A stretch of 64,000 nt of DNA from Pseudoips prasinana (lineage: Eukaryota > Arthropoda > Insecta > Lepidoptera > Nolidae): contig OX621250.1 in assembly GCA_951640165.1 (NCBI GenBank), forward strand, positions 12,797,501 to 12,861,500. Reading direction: 5' to 3'. The translations under genes and the position numbers were made by a program. Below, one piece after another: positions 44,016 through 55,889 of this stretch (positions are counted from its first letter, which is position 1; each line of letters opens with the position of its first letter). Under the pieces are notes generated by a model, which saw nothing but the letters and a program-made list of their open reading frames with translations, was not told the DNA's origin and made no database searches.

Positions 44016-45130
44016 GCCTCAAATACATATCTTTGACAAAGTATGAGAGAATGCGTAATGAGAAAAGAAATTTTACAATAGTATGGTGAAGTAAAGTACT
44101 ACAAAGTGCTACTAAAATTATCAGTGAAGCTGACATTTTTATCTGCTGTAGCATGTTTGAGACATGTATCAAAAAAATAATGGGTACCTACCTGCCAATA
44201 TTCTTATCAAAATACCTAATTCGTAATATAATCTATGAATATTGGTGATCTCTAGTCTTTCATAATTCACTCAATATTATAATTCTACATTATTTAATTG
44301 ATCTCCAAGTCCAAGTCAGACATGTATTATTTATGTACTATTTTTTACTAAGAAAGTAGACTTTTAGATCTCTAGACATCCCATGCAGAGTCCTATTACT
44401 AACTACTACTATATGATCCATCTATTCATCTTTCACAGGGTTGTCTTTGTAAGCAAACTTTCACAGATACATATTTTATAAAAAAATATTTAAATTTAAA
44501 CATTCAATTCAAAAGGGGGGTTTCAAATCATTACTTCTACAAGTTCTATTATAAAAACCATTTTACTGGTGAAGCCTTTACTTATATACTTAATATTTAT
44601 ATAACTATTTGCAGCACAATATACATCTGTTGGGCATAACTCTTTAAAGATCATAGACTTTAAAGAGCTTTCTGGTAAAGGTAGAAAGCCACAAACAAAT
44701 TATTTTAATATTGGAATATTTCAATAGAATGCCATGTCAAAAATGGCTTTTATACGAGACTATTTACTATCTGTACCCATACTACTTACTGCATGTTGGC
44801 TTGCCACAGAAAAAGAATTGTGTATAATGAAATTTATTAAATAGGATTTACATAACTAATTTATTGACAAACCAAAAGCTGTAAATGCCCCTCCTGGAAA
44901 AACTTTTTGTTGGATGGTTTACAATAAAACCAAAACAATAACCTTTGTTTTATTTACAAGGACATTCAGGATCAGTTAGCAAAAATAGAGATAGTAAAAT
45001 GTTTACATCTACAAGTGCGAGGCCAAAGCGATTAAAAGTGAATATGTTTCTTTGTTTTTTTTTTTACAATATATTTGCACTACTTAAAAGACTAATAAAA
45101 TTCCCTTGCTGTCTATTAGTTATGTAGTAC
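44016..45130. other. Spacer with one weak exon candidate
   Basis: A pyrimidine-rich acceptor (TTTGTTTTATTTACAAG) ends at 44960, followed by open frames of about 30 codons. In one frame GHSGSVSKNRDSKMF...RPKRLK runs into GTGAAT; in another, phase-compatible with 38595-38819, DIQDQLAKIEIVKCLHLQ ends in a stop or weak donor. Neither is convincing. Confidence 0.2.
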
Positions 45131-46350
45131 TAGCTGTGCACCGCGGTTTTACCCGGATTAATCTTTATAAATTATAGCCTATGTGTTAATGCAGGGTGTC
45201 AGCTAACTCCATACCAAATTTAATTAAAATCGCTCCAGGCATTTAGACGTGAAGAATTTAGTTTATTGGGTTTTTGTGGTAAGAAAAACACCACCAACGA
45301 ATGCTCCTGTTCTGGAAGTTGGCAGTGTTATTATTTGATTCATAATAATAATAATATTTGTATTTAATCAATATGTAATGAGTATGTAAGTATCTTGTGA
45401 TGGTTTGTGATTTTTGTAGTGTTTCTTACATTTAGTCTATTGTCAAATCACTAACATTATGTTTTGTCAAACTGGCTTGTGAAAGTAAAGTCAATACAAC
45501 GTGGCTAATAGCCAAGAGGTATATGTATATAAGCTGTACCTACATCAACACCAGACGGGGTATAGTTAATTCAAATTAAGTTGAAGGTATATCATGTAGA
45601 AGTGGAAAGATAAAAGTGAGCAGCGCAGTGAAGACTGTATGTGCGCCACATGTGAACTCTCACGCAGTGCTTGTCGCCGGGACTCTTTAAGGACGTGTGT
45701 GTACCGCTATCTTTTGCTACAATTGTCCCTGTCGATGTCACTAAGAGTTACGATCGCAAACCCTTGTTGTTTTTCTAATCCCCTGATCACCGTTCACCGA
45801 ACACAATAAATCACGACAATTGCCGAATAAGTATGTCGAAACACGTTAACAGGTGTAATCGCATATGATCTTAATATGTGCCATATCAAGATTAATATTT
45901 ATAATTCAATTTCACATTGCAATAATCCTGAAAGTTATTAATACGATTACGAATGTAAGGATAAAGGTCTGTAGTGCCTTTTATATCGTGACTTTCACAG
46001 GGTGCCTCAAAAGGTTTCACTGCTTCATCACCTAAGTCTTGTAGTGCAAATTGTCCGCAGATTTTGTAACGGGCGTATTGTTTTCTGTGTAATCAGCTGT
46101 ATATACGTTATATATAGACCAACAAAATGAGCGTTAATAACAAAATTCATCAAAATTACTATTATTGTCAATATTATACATGCGTAAGTTTGTGAGTATG
46201 AATGTATGGATGTTTGTTAATCTTTCATGCGAAATCTACGGAACGAATTTTGATGACACTTTGAGTAATATATGTAGCTTATATATGCGAATATCATACA
46301 GGCTATAATTTGTAGAGTTTAACGCGGGTGGAACCGGTGGGCACAGCTAA
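45130..46350. repeat. Decayed R2-like repeat ends and spacer
   Basis: 45130-45260 (AGCTGTGCACCGCGGTTTTACCCGG on the left, CTCCATACCAAATTTAATT) and 46190-46350 (GAAATCTACGGAACGAATTT, GGGCACAGCTAAT) are old copies of RTE-like 3' ends. Between them, 45600-45790 is GC-richer unique sequence without a frame. Confidence 0.45.
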
Positions 46351-46924
46351 TATTAATATATTTATATTTCAGATAATATTTTGACAATACTTACTAATAT
46401 GCAGGTTATTTCTTATTTAAATAACTAAAATACTAAAATTACGCTGACTGTAGTTTTAAACAGCTCGTGTATAGTTTAGTAGCAAACAATAGATTTGTTA
46501 ATTTGATTCAGAATCAACAATGAGATAAGTAATTAATCTTTCGATTTTCAATTAGCATAACTTGCATACCTTGAATATAACAAGTTTAAATAAAACCAGT
46601 CAAGAGCGAGTCGGGCTTACGTTATTAGTAGAGAAATGTAGTACGTGTTGGGATCGAACACTATCATTTGTGCGTCCGAAACTGTTTAACTTATTTAAAA
46701 ATTAAACTTAGAATACACGGAACGGAAAACATTTGATGGCGTAAACTAACTAGGCGTGCAGTCACTCTATAGATCGGTGACCGCAAAAGTAGTTAACTGT
46801 GTTCTTTGAAGGGCACATTAAGCTAAACGTGAGCCTCGAAGTTCGGGACAGTGTGTAGTCATAAAACTATCTATGTATACCTAAGCCCTGTCATAGGGAA
46901 ATTAGTATGGTGTTTTTCCTATTT

Positions 46925-47310
46925 GCTTTCTGACTGCCTCGTTGGTCTAGCGGTAGCGTGTTCACCCGCAGAAAACGAGGTCCTGGGTTTAAATCCCGGG
47001 TTGGGCCTAAAGTCATTTTGGAACTTTTCTGTAAAAAGAAAATTTCTCAGTATCAGCCCGAAGTCTGAGAGATGGCGGCATTTACCGCGGTGCCTCGGAG
47101 AGCACGTAAAGCTGTCGGTCCTGTACCTGACCTCTTTCCGGTCGTGTCGCTAGGCGTCCCATCGGATTATGAGAATGATGGAATAGAAAGTGCTCCTGTG
47201 TTTGTGGACACACTTGGGCACTATAATATGTTCCGCGTAGATGGCTTATCTCAATTGAGACTGGCCGCCGTGGCCGAAATTCGGCTAGGAGGACATTTAT
47301 TTGTTATTAT
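46925..47310 (+). repeat. SINE family S2, plus copy
   Basis: tRNA-like head CTCGTTGGTCTAGCGGTAGC and CTGGGTTTAAATCCCGG, then the body AGCCCGAAGTCTGAGAG, GTGCCTCGGAGAGCACGTAA, CACACTTGGGCACTATAAT, ending GCCGAAATTCGGCTAGGAGG. It matches 6708-7064. The open frames through it are SINE sequence. Confidence 0.75.
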
Positions 47311-48139
47311 TTGCTTTCTACACGTAGTCATTAGACAACTAAATAATTAACCATCTCAGAAGCTTACTAGGCGGTTTTAACAGATGCCAGAGTTGTTAAA
47401 ACCACTGCCTATAATAATTAATGAATGATACAGAATCCAAGACCCAAGTACCCAAAGAACTAGGTAAGAGTGCTTGCTTGATATGGTGAATGCGCGGTGG
47501 TATGGTGAACGCGTCTTAGCAAGTAAAGGTATAGGATTCTGCATTCGTTGCAGGGGTAAGGTAGTGTTAGAGTTGCTGGGCAGGCAGTGTGGCGAGATGC
47601 GTGGTCCAAACATAATCTACTATCACTACCAATGACATTTTATTACTACGTTTTATAAGCGCATGTCATGTCGTCGCGCGGGCATCATTGTCATTGAATG
47701 GAGAATTTCAACAAACGCACTAACGCATAAATGAGTTTTAAAAGAATCTCTCTTTTTTTTTGTTGGAAGAGCAACCCGATCGGGGTACCTCCACCTTACA
47801 GAAAATATAAAAAAATAATAAAAATATAAATTTCTGTTCTTCTGAAGGAAGGAAAAGCTTAGCAACGCGTAAGTGATGCGGTCGGTATTGATATTGTCCT
47901 AAGGTTGCTATATCTTTGTTTACTGACTTGGTTGGATATCAAAAAGTTGTAGACAAGGGCACTTAAATTGATATATATATATGTACCTCATGCAATAATT
48001 GTAATCGTTGCATCATATAATGATGATTCAGTTCTAGGGTTTCATGGCACTGAATAGGGAAATATAAAATCTGGATACGGTCGCTCTTATGTCCGTCTAT
48101 CATAGACGTTTTTCTCAGAAATAACGTAAGGATGTAGCA
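47311..48139. other. Spacer
   Basis: 47460-47620 contains GC-richer unique sequence (TATGGTGAATGCGCGGTGG and TATGGTGAACGCGTC are a short direct repeat). No gene supported. Confidence 0.3.
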
Positions 48140-48735
48140 TGTAGTAGTTAGGTTTTGATAACCCCAGCCCGGGGGTGGCATCGGCTACTAATGCAGTCAA
48201 CAATTGTAACCGCTTGCCTGACCCCGAGGGTAGCATCAGCTACTACGGAATAGCAGTTAGTTAGTTAGTTGGGCGATAGGTTTCCGCACTTAGCCTCCTA
48301 ATTGGGCCATTGTGCGTGATACTTGTTTGGCTACTTGAACCATTTTAGTTCCATCCAGAAGTCCAGGCGACCACGAAAGCCTGGCTTGAGGGCCTCCTGT
48401 AGTGTCTTCGGATCATTCAGGAACTTTGCCCGTTGGTAAGCAACACTCTTGCAGTGTAGCAGTACGTGTGCTGGAGTTGCTTCATTTTCAATGCACCCTC
48501 TGCGCAGGGGGCTGTTTGTGACGCCAATCTTGAAGAGGTGTTTGTTTAGTGTGCAGTGTCCGGTAATTGTGCCTATCACCATGCGTAGATCCTTCCTGTT
48601 CAGGTGTAATAGATTACGCGGTAGGCGTTTGTTCAGAGATGGTAGAAATTCTTTTGTCTGTACGCAGTAGCAGATGCCACCGCAGGAGTGGCATCTGGGA
48701 ATATTCCTTGATAACGTGTACATCATCAGCAAAAT
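48140..48735 (-). pseudogene. Jockey-like LINE C-terminal (RNase H side) fragment
   Basis: Frame ending at 48331: EFLPSLNKRLPRNLLHLNRK, DLRMVIGTITGHCTLNKHLF, KIGVTNSPLRRGCIENEATP, AHVLLHCKSVAYQRAKFLND. H-C-x-L-N-x-H-L and C-x2-C-like spacing are typical of the region after RNase H in lepidopteran jockey-like elements (here the first cysteine of the pair is arginine). About 190 bp of 3' UTR follows to 48140. 5' truncated. Confidence 0.75.
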
Positions 48736-49058
48736 ATTGTTGTTAGGCGAGTGTCATACAAAATGTTGTTCTTATAAAATTTGGATTTGTTACCTTTATG
48801 ATGATAACTCAAAAGATGGGAAATATCGCTATGATTATTAATAAATCGTATTTAAATTGGGCTAGTAGATACTGATCGTATAAAATTTGGATTTGTTACA
48901 TTTATGGTGATAACTCATATATATATTTAGAAATATATTATGTATGTTTTATAAGTAGTGGCTCTGCCTAGTTTGGGTTCAGATGGCAATAATGTTAATT
49001 GTCCCAAGTTATTTAAATAGGTATTTATTAATAATAATTGAAGAACAGTTTTTATGTA
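48736..49058. other. Spacer with short direct repeat
   Basis: ATAAAATTTGGATTTGTTAC occurs twice (48774-48793 and 48880-48899), each followed by a TTTATG-GTGATAACTCA word. A SINE S3 tail fragment lies at 48955-49012. Confidence 0.45.
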
Positions 49059-49177
49059 CAGACGCCAGCATCTGTCAAATTTCCCCAATTGAAAGTGAAC
49101 CTTATGCCTATGTGATAAACTTGAAAATCTATAAAAGAAATTTGTCAGATTGGGGTAGCTGGATGTGCTGGCATCTG
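49059..49177. mobile_element. MITE M1, copy 5
   Basis: TA flanks, ends CAGACGCCAGCATC (two bases lost) and GATGTGCTGGCATCTG, with the TTCCCCAATTGAAAGTGAAC core. Confidence 0.8.
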
Positions 49178-49464
49178 TACATGTGATAATGCCCTCGATT
49201 GTATTTAATACTAACTAAACGAATTATACATCACTGCTTTTCTTTATATCAGGTCTTAGTAGAAAGAAATTACAATGCTAACATATCAAACAGATAGAAT
49301 AGTTCAAGAATCTAGTTGCTTTAATATTGTATGTCGATGGCTATATTTATGAACTGCAAAGTGAGCTTGACAAGTACAAGTATATTATGTTAATATCAAC
49401 GTGCTGAATACATTTCATTATTTCATTGTGAAAATGATAGGGCATCTTTAGCTTGGCTTGTTAT

Positions 49465-49770
49465 TACTGACGCCACGTTAGAACCTTTGAAAACAGATGA
49501 GCCCGACGACGCGGCGCATGACAGGGTAAAATGAAATTAACGATTCGACTGTATATTTAATTTATTTTTATATGTATGTTATAGGATTTCTGCGTCGCTT
49601 ATGAACCGATTTTCAGAGTGTTTTAGTAAATTTTAAACGTTAAGGAATGCTTTCGAGTTGGTCACATGGAAATTTTGTTCATATTGTTTGGCAATTAAAG
49701 AAGTTCAAATTGGTTAGTTATTATTTTTCGACTCCTTTTCCATATATGGGACGCCACTTGAAAAATAATT
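49465..49770 (+). repeat. Dispersed repeat R5, copy 1
   Basis: GACGCCACGTTAGAACCTTT, GATTTCTGCGTCGCTTATGA, GAATGCTTTCGAGTTGGTCA and TCGACTCCTTTTCCATATAT occur in reverse order and complement at 52430-52745. A small piece also occurs at 59300-59325. Confidence 0.6.
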
Positions 49771-50109
49771 AATTAAATTGTAAAATCATTTTGGTTCAAT
49801 GTTTTTACATTACCTAAATATCCAAAATTCAAATCAGTTACTCAATAGGTACGTTACTAATTAGATGCCCGTGACGTCACAATATATGTACACACAGACA
49901 GATGTGACAGCAATAGGGTCCTTTTTGCCCTTTGGATATGGAGCCCTAAAAAGTTGTACACTAGAGTGTACTAAGGTTTATACAATTTGAGTTCCTTTGG
50001 AATCTCTCTTGACTGGCTATTAGTATTAAACTGTAATTTCTCGGTAGACTCCGGTTTAAGAAAGTTCAAGACGGTTTATTTCCGGGTACAATCTTTTTAA
50101 TGAATAATT

Positions 50110-50420
50110 TGTGGTGCATAGATGCGATAAATCTGAATCGGCGGTGGTCGATTGTGGCAGAGGTCAACGGTGCGCAGTTTGTTTGGGGGCCGGCCTGCGG
50201 GTGCAGTGGGCGCGCAACCCGGATCTCGCAGTGCCCCGCTTCCCCTTCACTCAGCGGGCTCGTGCGTGGAGGTGTGCATGCGCTTGCGCCACATGATACG
50301 CTAGTCAATAGTCTTGCCGCGAAGCACGCCGCGCTCGCACATGCGCGTGATGCCATGCCACGCGCGTACGCATTAACTAATTATTATGTACGCGATCGAC
50401 AACTCCCAGGTGAGCGCGAT
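50110..50420. promoter_or_regulatory. CpG-rich patch, possibly a promoter or first exon
   Basis: GC-rich and dense in CpG against an AT-rich background (CGCGCAACCC, GCGCTCGCACATGCGCGTG, CACGCGCGTACGC). It is followed by ATGTACGCGATCGACAACTC then CCAG|GTGAGCGCG, which could be a short first coding exon (MYAIDNSQ, 50386-50409) with a good donor. Open frames on both strands here result from GC-richness. No family is recognisable. Confidence 0.3.
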
Positions 50421-50599
50421 CCTCATATCTCCCGTTAGGACACCTGTTGTACTCGGCTGCATGTTCGGCGTGTGTCCGCGCTGGATGCGTTGCCTCGCGA
50501 GTTATAGTGAACAGCAATTTTGCGTACCTACATCGCGTTGTAATGATGTTCATTCACGATCGGCCGATATAACGATCCCGGAAGTAGAGCCGGTTCGTT

Positions 50600-52430
50600 A
50601 ACGTCATGTAGGTATGCTAATTATTGTATTATAGTGTTCGGACTATGATGGCATGCCTTGAGTTGTTGATGTTTTGCGATGGTTTAGTGAGAGTCGTCGG
50701 GCTTAGAGTTGAGATAGTGCAGTTTATTTGTAATTTGTTTTACTAAGAAAATGAAATCGGTTCACTAGATATGAACGAATTAATTCAAATGTACTGCGTG
50801 CGATTCTGCAGATCTTGGATGTAACAGTGACTGTTCGTCATAGATGTCGTGCAGGTGTTGTAGTTTTTGTAACATTTGTGAAAGCAACGTGGAGTATTAA
50901 TTAAAATATGTATTCTTCTGTCATCTGTTGCAGTGTCGCTCAGGTCCGGCACTGTACAGATATCACGGCAAACTTTCACTTCGCCTCAAACAGTGATTTC
51001 CGTATAATCGTCTTTATCTGCAGCTTTTTTCATGGATTTGAATTGAATAAGTGTGAACTTATGATGTTTGTAGGAATTCTTAGTGAGTACCGGAATTCTA
51101 CAATGGTTTTTCGCTGATCGTGTCTGGTTTTATTCTAAACGGATATTGAACGTGTTTGTGAAATATCGGTTATCGGCAATTAAGTGGAGCGGTCAGGATG
51201 ACTTTATCTGTTTTCCTTTCTGATAACTTTCCATAGATACGCTTAGTAGGTACGTGAAGGTTATGTTACGCGCTCACGGATGTTTCCCAACTAAACAAAC
51301 TGAATACAAAGGATGTCACTTTCGTTTTATTGCGACGTCACTCGAGATTATTGCAACGTTGGGAACCTAAAACGTGTGGGTAAACACCAAGGAAAATATA
51401 TAACGTTATTGATTTCTTTTTTGTACGTATTGTGCTTTTAAAGTACATTTTTCACTAGTAAAGTATAATGAATTACAAATTATGCTGTGCTAGTTATGAT
51501 AAAAATGGCTTGGCAACCTTCTAATGTTGGTTGGAACGTATTAATATCCGGTATGATTATGCTCTGATGTAATGAATGTCAATAGATAGGCAGGTAGAGC
51601 GACGGAGAAAAACGATAGTGGCCTAGGTACTTGTGATGTCGATGATAATACACTACTACACAATTGGTTAGTAAAGTCCGTTCTACAAATATAACATAAC
51701 ATTGTAAACAAAACTTGATCCTACCTGGAATTATATTTGCGGAAATAATCATTTATACACATTTAGATATCGGTTCCTAGCAGTAGTGTGCGCAGGAGTT
51801 TTATTACCAAGTTGACATTAGATCCTCAGATTTCTTAGAGTAAGATCTTAGATTCTTATGGTAAGCCGTCATTGTAGGGTATAGCGCCTGCAAGTCGCAG
51901 GTATCTAATCATTAACACGTTGCCCAACATAGGGGATGTTCGGCAACGTGTGAATGATTTCTCCTTATTTATTTTACTATGGCTCATTTTTATGATCAGT
52001 AAAGTATTCTGTAAGGTCGAGGTACTTCGCAAGACGATCCTTCGTTCTACGTCTTTCGTACAGCGTGGCTTTTTAACGTGGTACTTCTAGTCACGTCAGT
52101 TTTTAAAAGCAAATTTCGTAGAACCCATACACTTTTTACATTAACCTACATCTTGTTAAATTAATTATCAAGAACACACTGGCTTTGGTAGCTGTTCTAG
52201 GTAGAAGCATCTTTAAAAAACATGTTATTGTTTGTTAATTGGGATTATATTGTGTGGAAACTAATTCGTAACCTAGCCAAGTGATAACGGATGGCATATG
52301 GCCGATGGTTAGTCTAGGAGACAGCCTGCTCTAAACGCCCTCTTAAGAAATCTGTGACGTAAGCCGTGGCTCAATTTCTCTGGTATACAGTTCTAAAATC
52401 CCTAGATCACTAGTAGACTTCTGCTCCATA
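50600..52430. other. Long stretch without recognisable genes
   Basis: Mostly unique-looking AT-rich sequence; open frames are short and lack coding character. One hairpin at 51908-51958. It may be intronic or regulatory DNA of a gene extending past the window. Confidence 0.35.
51908..51958. repeat. Snap-back hairpin, 23-nt arms
   Basis: 51908-51930 pairs with 51936-51958 (ATCATTAACACGTTGCCCAA...) with two mismatches and a 5-nt loop. Confidence 0.75.
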
Positions 52431-52745
52431 TGACTATATGGAAAAGGACTCGAAAATAAATAACTATTGGAAAAAACACAACCCACATGATGTTTTCTTT
52501 TTGGTAAACAATTTTAAACAAACTTTCTATATGACCATCTCGAAAGCATTCCCTATCGAATAAAATTAACTAAAACCTTCTGAAAATTGGTTCATAAGCG
52601 ACGCAGAAATCATACAAAAATAAATAACCTTTTTTAAGTCGGGAATGGCATTCCCTGGCATGCGTCTGTCTCATCTGTCTTCAAAGGTTCTAACGTGTCG
52701 CTTATTTGCCTCGGGCATATGAGGCAAATAAGCGACACGTATCAT
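52430..52745 (-). repeat. Dispersed repeat R5, copy 2, ending in a hairpin
   Basis: Inverted partner of 49465-49770. Its end TTCTAACGTGTCGC lies in the left arm of a perfect hairpin, 52693-52712 against 52721-52740 (ACGTGTCGCTTATTTGCCTC), with an 8-nt loop. Confidence 0.65.
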
Positions 52746-52884
52746 TTTCACAATGTAATTATGAAATCTCTAAGTTTTACCCAAAATCAATATATCCGTT
52801 TTTCTGAACAGTACCTACATATTGGTAAATAAAAATTTGTTCCTCTAATCATGTAAGGTATTAGAAAGAATTATTCAAATTGCC

Positions 52885-53150
52885 TGCTGTGTGGTGACGG
52901 CGACAAATATCAGAATCAGAAGATCATCACCCCATCTCATCCCGTGGGGGGCGTAGAAGTCGACCCGAGGGAATATCTACCAGAGGATGGGCAGCAGCTT
53001 CCTTCTGATTACTATGACCACCTTACTGCGATCGCCAACCCGCCTGCCAAGCGTGGCGATTATGGCATATCCCCCCAAGACGATTCTTGAGGGAGGCTTG
53101 TCCAGCAGTGGACTTATTTAGCTGTAATGATGATGATGATGATTCAAATT
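52885..53150 (+). repeat. Dispersed repeat family R1, copy C (5' truncated)
   Basis: GACGGCGACAAATATCAGAA, CATCCCGTGGGGGGCGTAG, CCGCCTGCCAAGCGTGGCGA, GAGGGAGGCTTGTCCAGCAG and the (GATGAT)n tail. Confidence 0.75.
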
Positions 53151-53159
53151 CATGTTGTA

Positions 53160-55536
53160 AAAATAGTCATACTATCCCATCACCTAGTAGTTTCTGCAAT
53201 TGCCTGACTGAGACTCATGATTCTGACCTGTGAAAGCTGTCAACCAATGTGTCGATAGTGGCCTAACAAAAACCTGTAAAACCTGAATTATAATCCCTAG
53301 GATCTTGTCGGTTTCTGTAGTAGCGGAGAATAATGATTTTGGGTATTTTATGATCTTGTCCATTCTGCCCCGTTTTAGTTAGACTCCCCAAAAAGTTAAA
53401 TCCAGAGAGGATAGATCTTGTTGTCCGATTAACTTCTCCTTCCCGGGAGTTATCACGTCCAGGAAATTTTGTCTAGAATAAATACATGGTTTCTCCCGCA
53501 GTGTGGCAGGTCGCACCATCTTGTTGATACCTAATGTCATTGACATCAATTTCATGCAGGCAAGGTCACAAAAAGTTAGTTAACATGTTTCGAAAACGAA
53601 CACCGTTAACTGTAACTGCATTGCCAGTAAAAAATATGGTCTATTAATTGCTAGTCCAAAATTTACACAAACACGGTAACACGGGCTGTTGATGGATCAC
53701 TTGTGCGTGGGTCGTCTGTTCCTCAAATTCGTTACGTCTGTTTATTGGCGTACCCATCTAGTTGAAATTGTGCCTCATTACTAAAGAAATAGTATATTTT
53801 TTTACTTAATATCCTTTGACTAAGACCAAGTTCATTATAAAGAGCTTTAACTGTTGACAACGACGACGAATTGTGAGTGATGATTGTGAATGTTCTTGTG
53901 TACTTACGGTAACAGCCGTCATGTTTTCAAGAGATCCCGTCCAAGATCCTCGTTTTATGAAGCTCCAGCCTCGTTAAATCATTATGTTTCCCGCTTTGCT
54001 CTGAAGGGAAGAACTATTTCTTTGTAACTCCTCGTTGTTTCTTTCTTATTAAATTCATTGCGGGATCCAAGACGGTTAAACCAGTTCCCCGTGTGATATG
54101 CCTGAGCTTAACCGCTCAGTGTCATTTCATTGCGTTCCACTGTTCCTGGCTTACAGGAGTTGCAGTGGCAGTTAAGAGGATAACCCCGTTTAAAAAAAGG
54201 GCCCGTCGTAGGGCACCTGCTTTTAACGGTCTGATTATATTCTTAATACTGGCTTGAATGTATCTCAGCGTGATGGTGATGCGTTCCGTATTTCTCACAA
54301 CGAAATTCAACATTCAAATAGGTTTTGGGACACCTATAATCAGAAGCCTAATAGAATCTAATACCTAGTCTATCCATATTAGTTAGTGGTTCGAGCTTAC
54401 TTATAAAATAATCATTTTTGTAGCCGGAACAGGTAAGGGAGACCCTAATAGAAATGGCAGGGATTACGTTAAAATTCGTCTAGATTGCAGTAATTGTATA
54501 TAAATTCTTACAGAGGAAATCACTCTAGACATATTGACATCACTGCAATCTAATTGGAATTGTAGGTAGGCAGTTATCATTTATACAGTTTAAATAATAT
54601 ATCACATGAAAATGTGCGGCCTGATTAAGATACTGTGATTTTATGACACCTTCCAGTTTAGAATTCAAAATGCCCCAATGCAGGACAAAGACCTTCCATA
54701 AAGATCTCCGCAACGCAACGGTCTGTCTTTCGCTACTCGCATCCGGCGGCTACTAGTGACCCTCGCAAGATTGTTATTGTCAATTTGTTCGAATTAGACG
54801 TAAAATGTTCTTCGCAAATAAACGAAACAAATAAATAAAATTGCAGTGTCTGTTTGTAATCTCAAAATAAAATGGTCTTACGAAATTATATACGGTACAT
54901 AAAACAAAATGCCATCTTTTTAATATTTCTTTCCGCCCAATTTGTTCAGCCCAATCTCCGAAACGGCTGTACCGATCTTACTAGTACTTTCACAGATGCT
55001 ACTAGTTTCTGTCCGCGTTTTCGCCCAAGTCAATTATTGGGCCGTTTTCTCGTATATATATTGTATGCCCTTTTCTGTACGTTAGGGGTAATTCGAAAAA
55101 AATCGTCAATAATCTAGTTAGTCGTCATCAGAGTAGTTAGGCGTTACAGAGTACTTAGTTCATACATATAAGTTCGAGATAGTTTCGAAAGATGAATTCG
55201 TTTTTCAATAAGTACTTTATGTGGAAAAACAGAAGATAACTACACTTTAATCATAATTTTACGATTTTGTCCGTGTTTTGATTAACTAATGTGAACAAAA
55301 AGCCGTTAGTATGACTTAAGTATAATAGTTGAGAAACATAACCTCAAAATTATTTGGAATAACATTTATTTTCCAATCAATACTTTATGTGGACCCAAAG
55401 AACTTAACAACATCTCTCGATTTTATCCGTGTTTTGATTGAATAAATTGAACAAAAACCGTTACTTAGCTATAATAGTAAGACACATAAACTCACGGATT
55501 TTTTGTGGTCAGTGATGATGTATATAAAATAAAGTA
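53160..55536. other. Long stretch without recognisable genes
   Basis: No supported exon. A short inverted match (TAGATTGCAGT near 54482 and ACTGCAATCTA near 54541) and two similar segments near 55195-55280 and 55375-55440 (TTTTCCAATCAATACTTTATGTGG-like, TTTTATCCGTGTTTTGATT) suggest an old local duplication. Confidence 0.35.
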
Positions 55537-55671
55537 CAGAAGCCAGCACATCAGGCTAACCCAATCTGTCAAATTTCCCCAATTGAAAGTGAACCTTATA
55601 CTTTTGTCATAAAGTTGAAAATCTATAAAAGAAATTTGACAGATTGTCGTAGCTGGATGTGCTGGCGTCTG
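55537..55671. mobile_element. MITE M1, copy 6
   Basis: Ends CAGAAGCCAGCACATC and GATGTGCTGGCGTCTG, core TTTCCCCAATTGAAAGTGAA; right flank TG instead of TA. Confidence 0.75.
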
Positions 55672-55809
55672 TGCATTATTTTATGCAAGTTTCATAAATA
55701 GTTTTTGCAGTGCACGCCAAACCATGATTTTTATAGATTTTTGATACCATGAGCAACATTATTGTAATCTGCGTAGGGATCTCTACAGCGTATTTTCATT
55801 TTAAAATTC

Positions 55810-55888
55810 TTTCATCTATCGAAAGCTACATTATCAAAGAGTAGGTATCTAACCTACTCTTTGATAATGTAGCTTTCGATAGATGAAA
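55810..55888. repeat. Perfect snap-back hairpin, 37-nt arms
   Basis: 55810-55846 and 55852-55888 are exact complements (TTTCATCTATCGAAAGCTAC...), loop ATCTA. It is the longest perfect hairpin in the window. Confidence 0.85.
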
Positions 55889-55889
55889 T

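Noticed and set aside
44945..45127. Exon GHSGSVSKNRDSKMF... as a continuation of the 38595 gene
   Set aside because: The phase does not match the donor at 38819; the phase-compatible reading ends within 25 codons.
50066..50601. Several 60-112 codon frames on both strands
   Set aside because: Expected in CpG-rich sequence; arginine/alanine-rich translations without family motifs.
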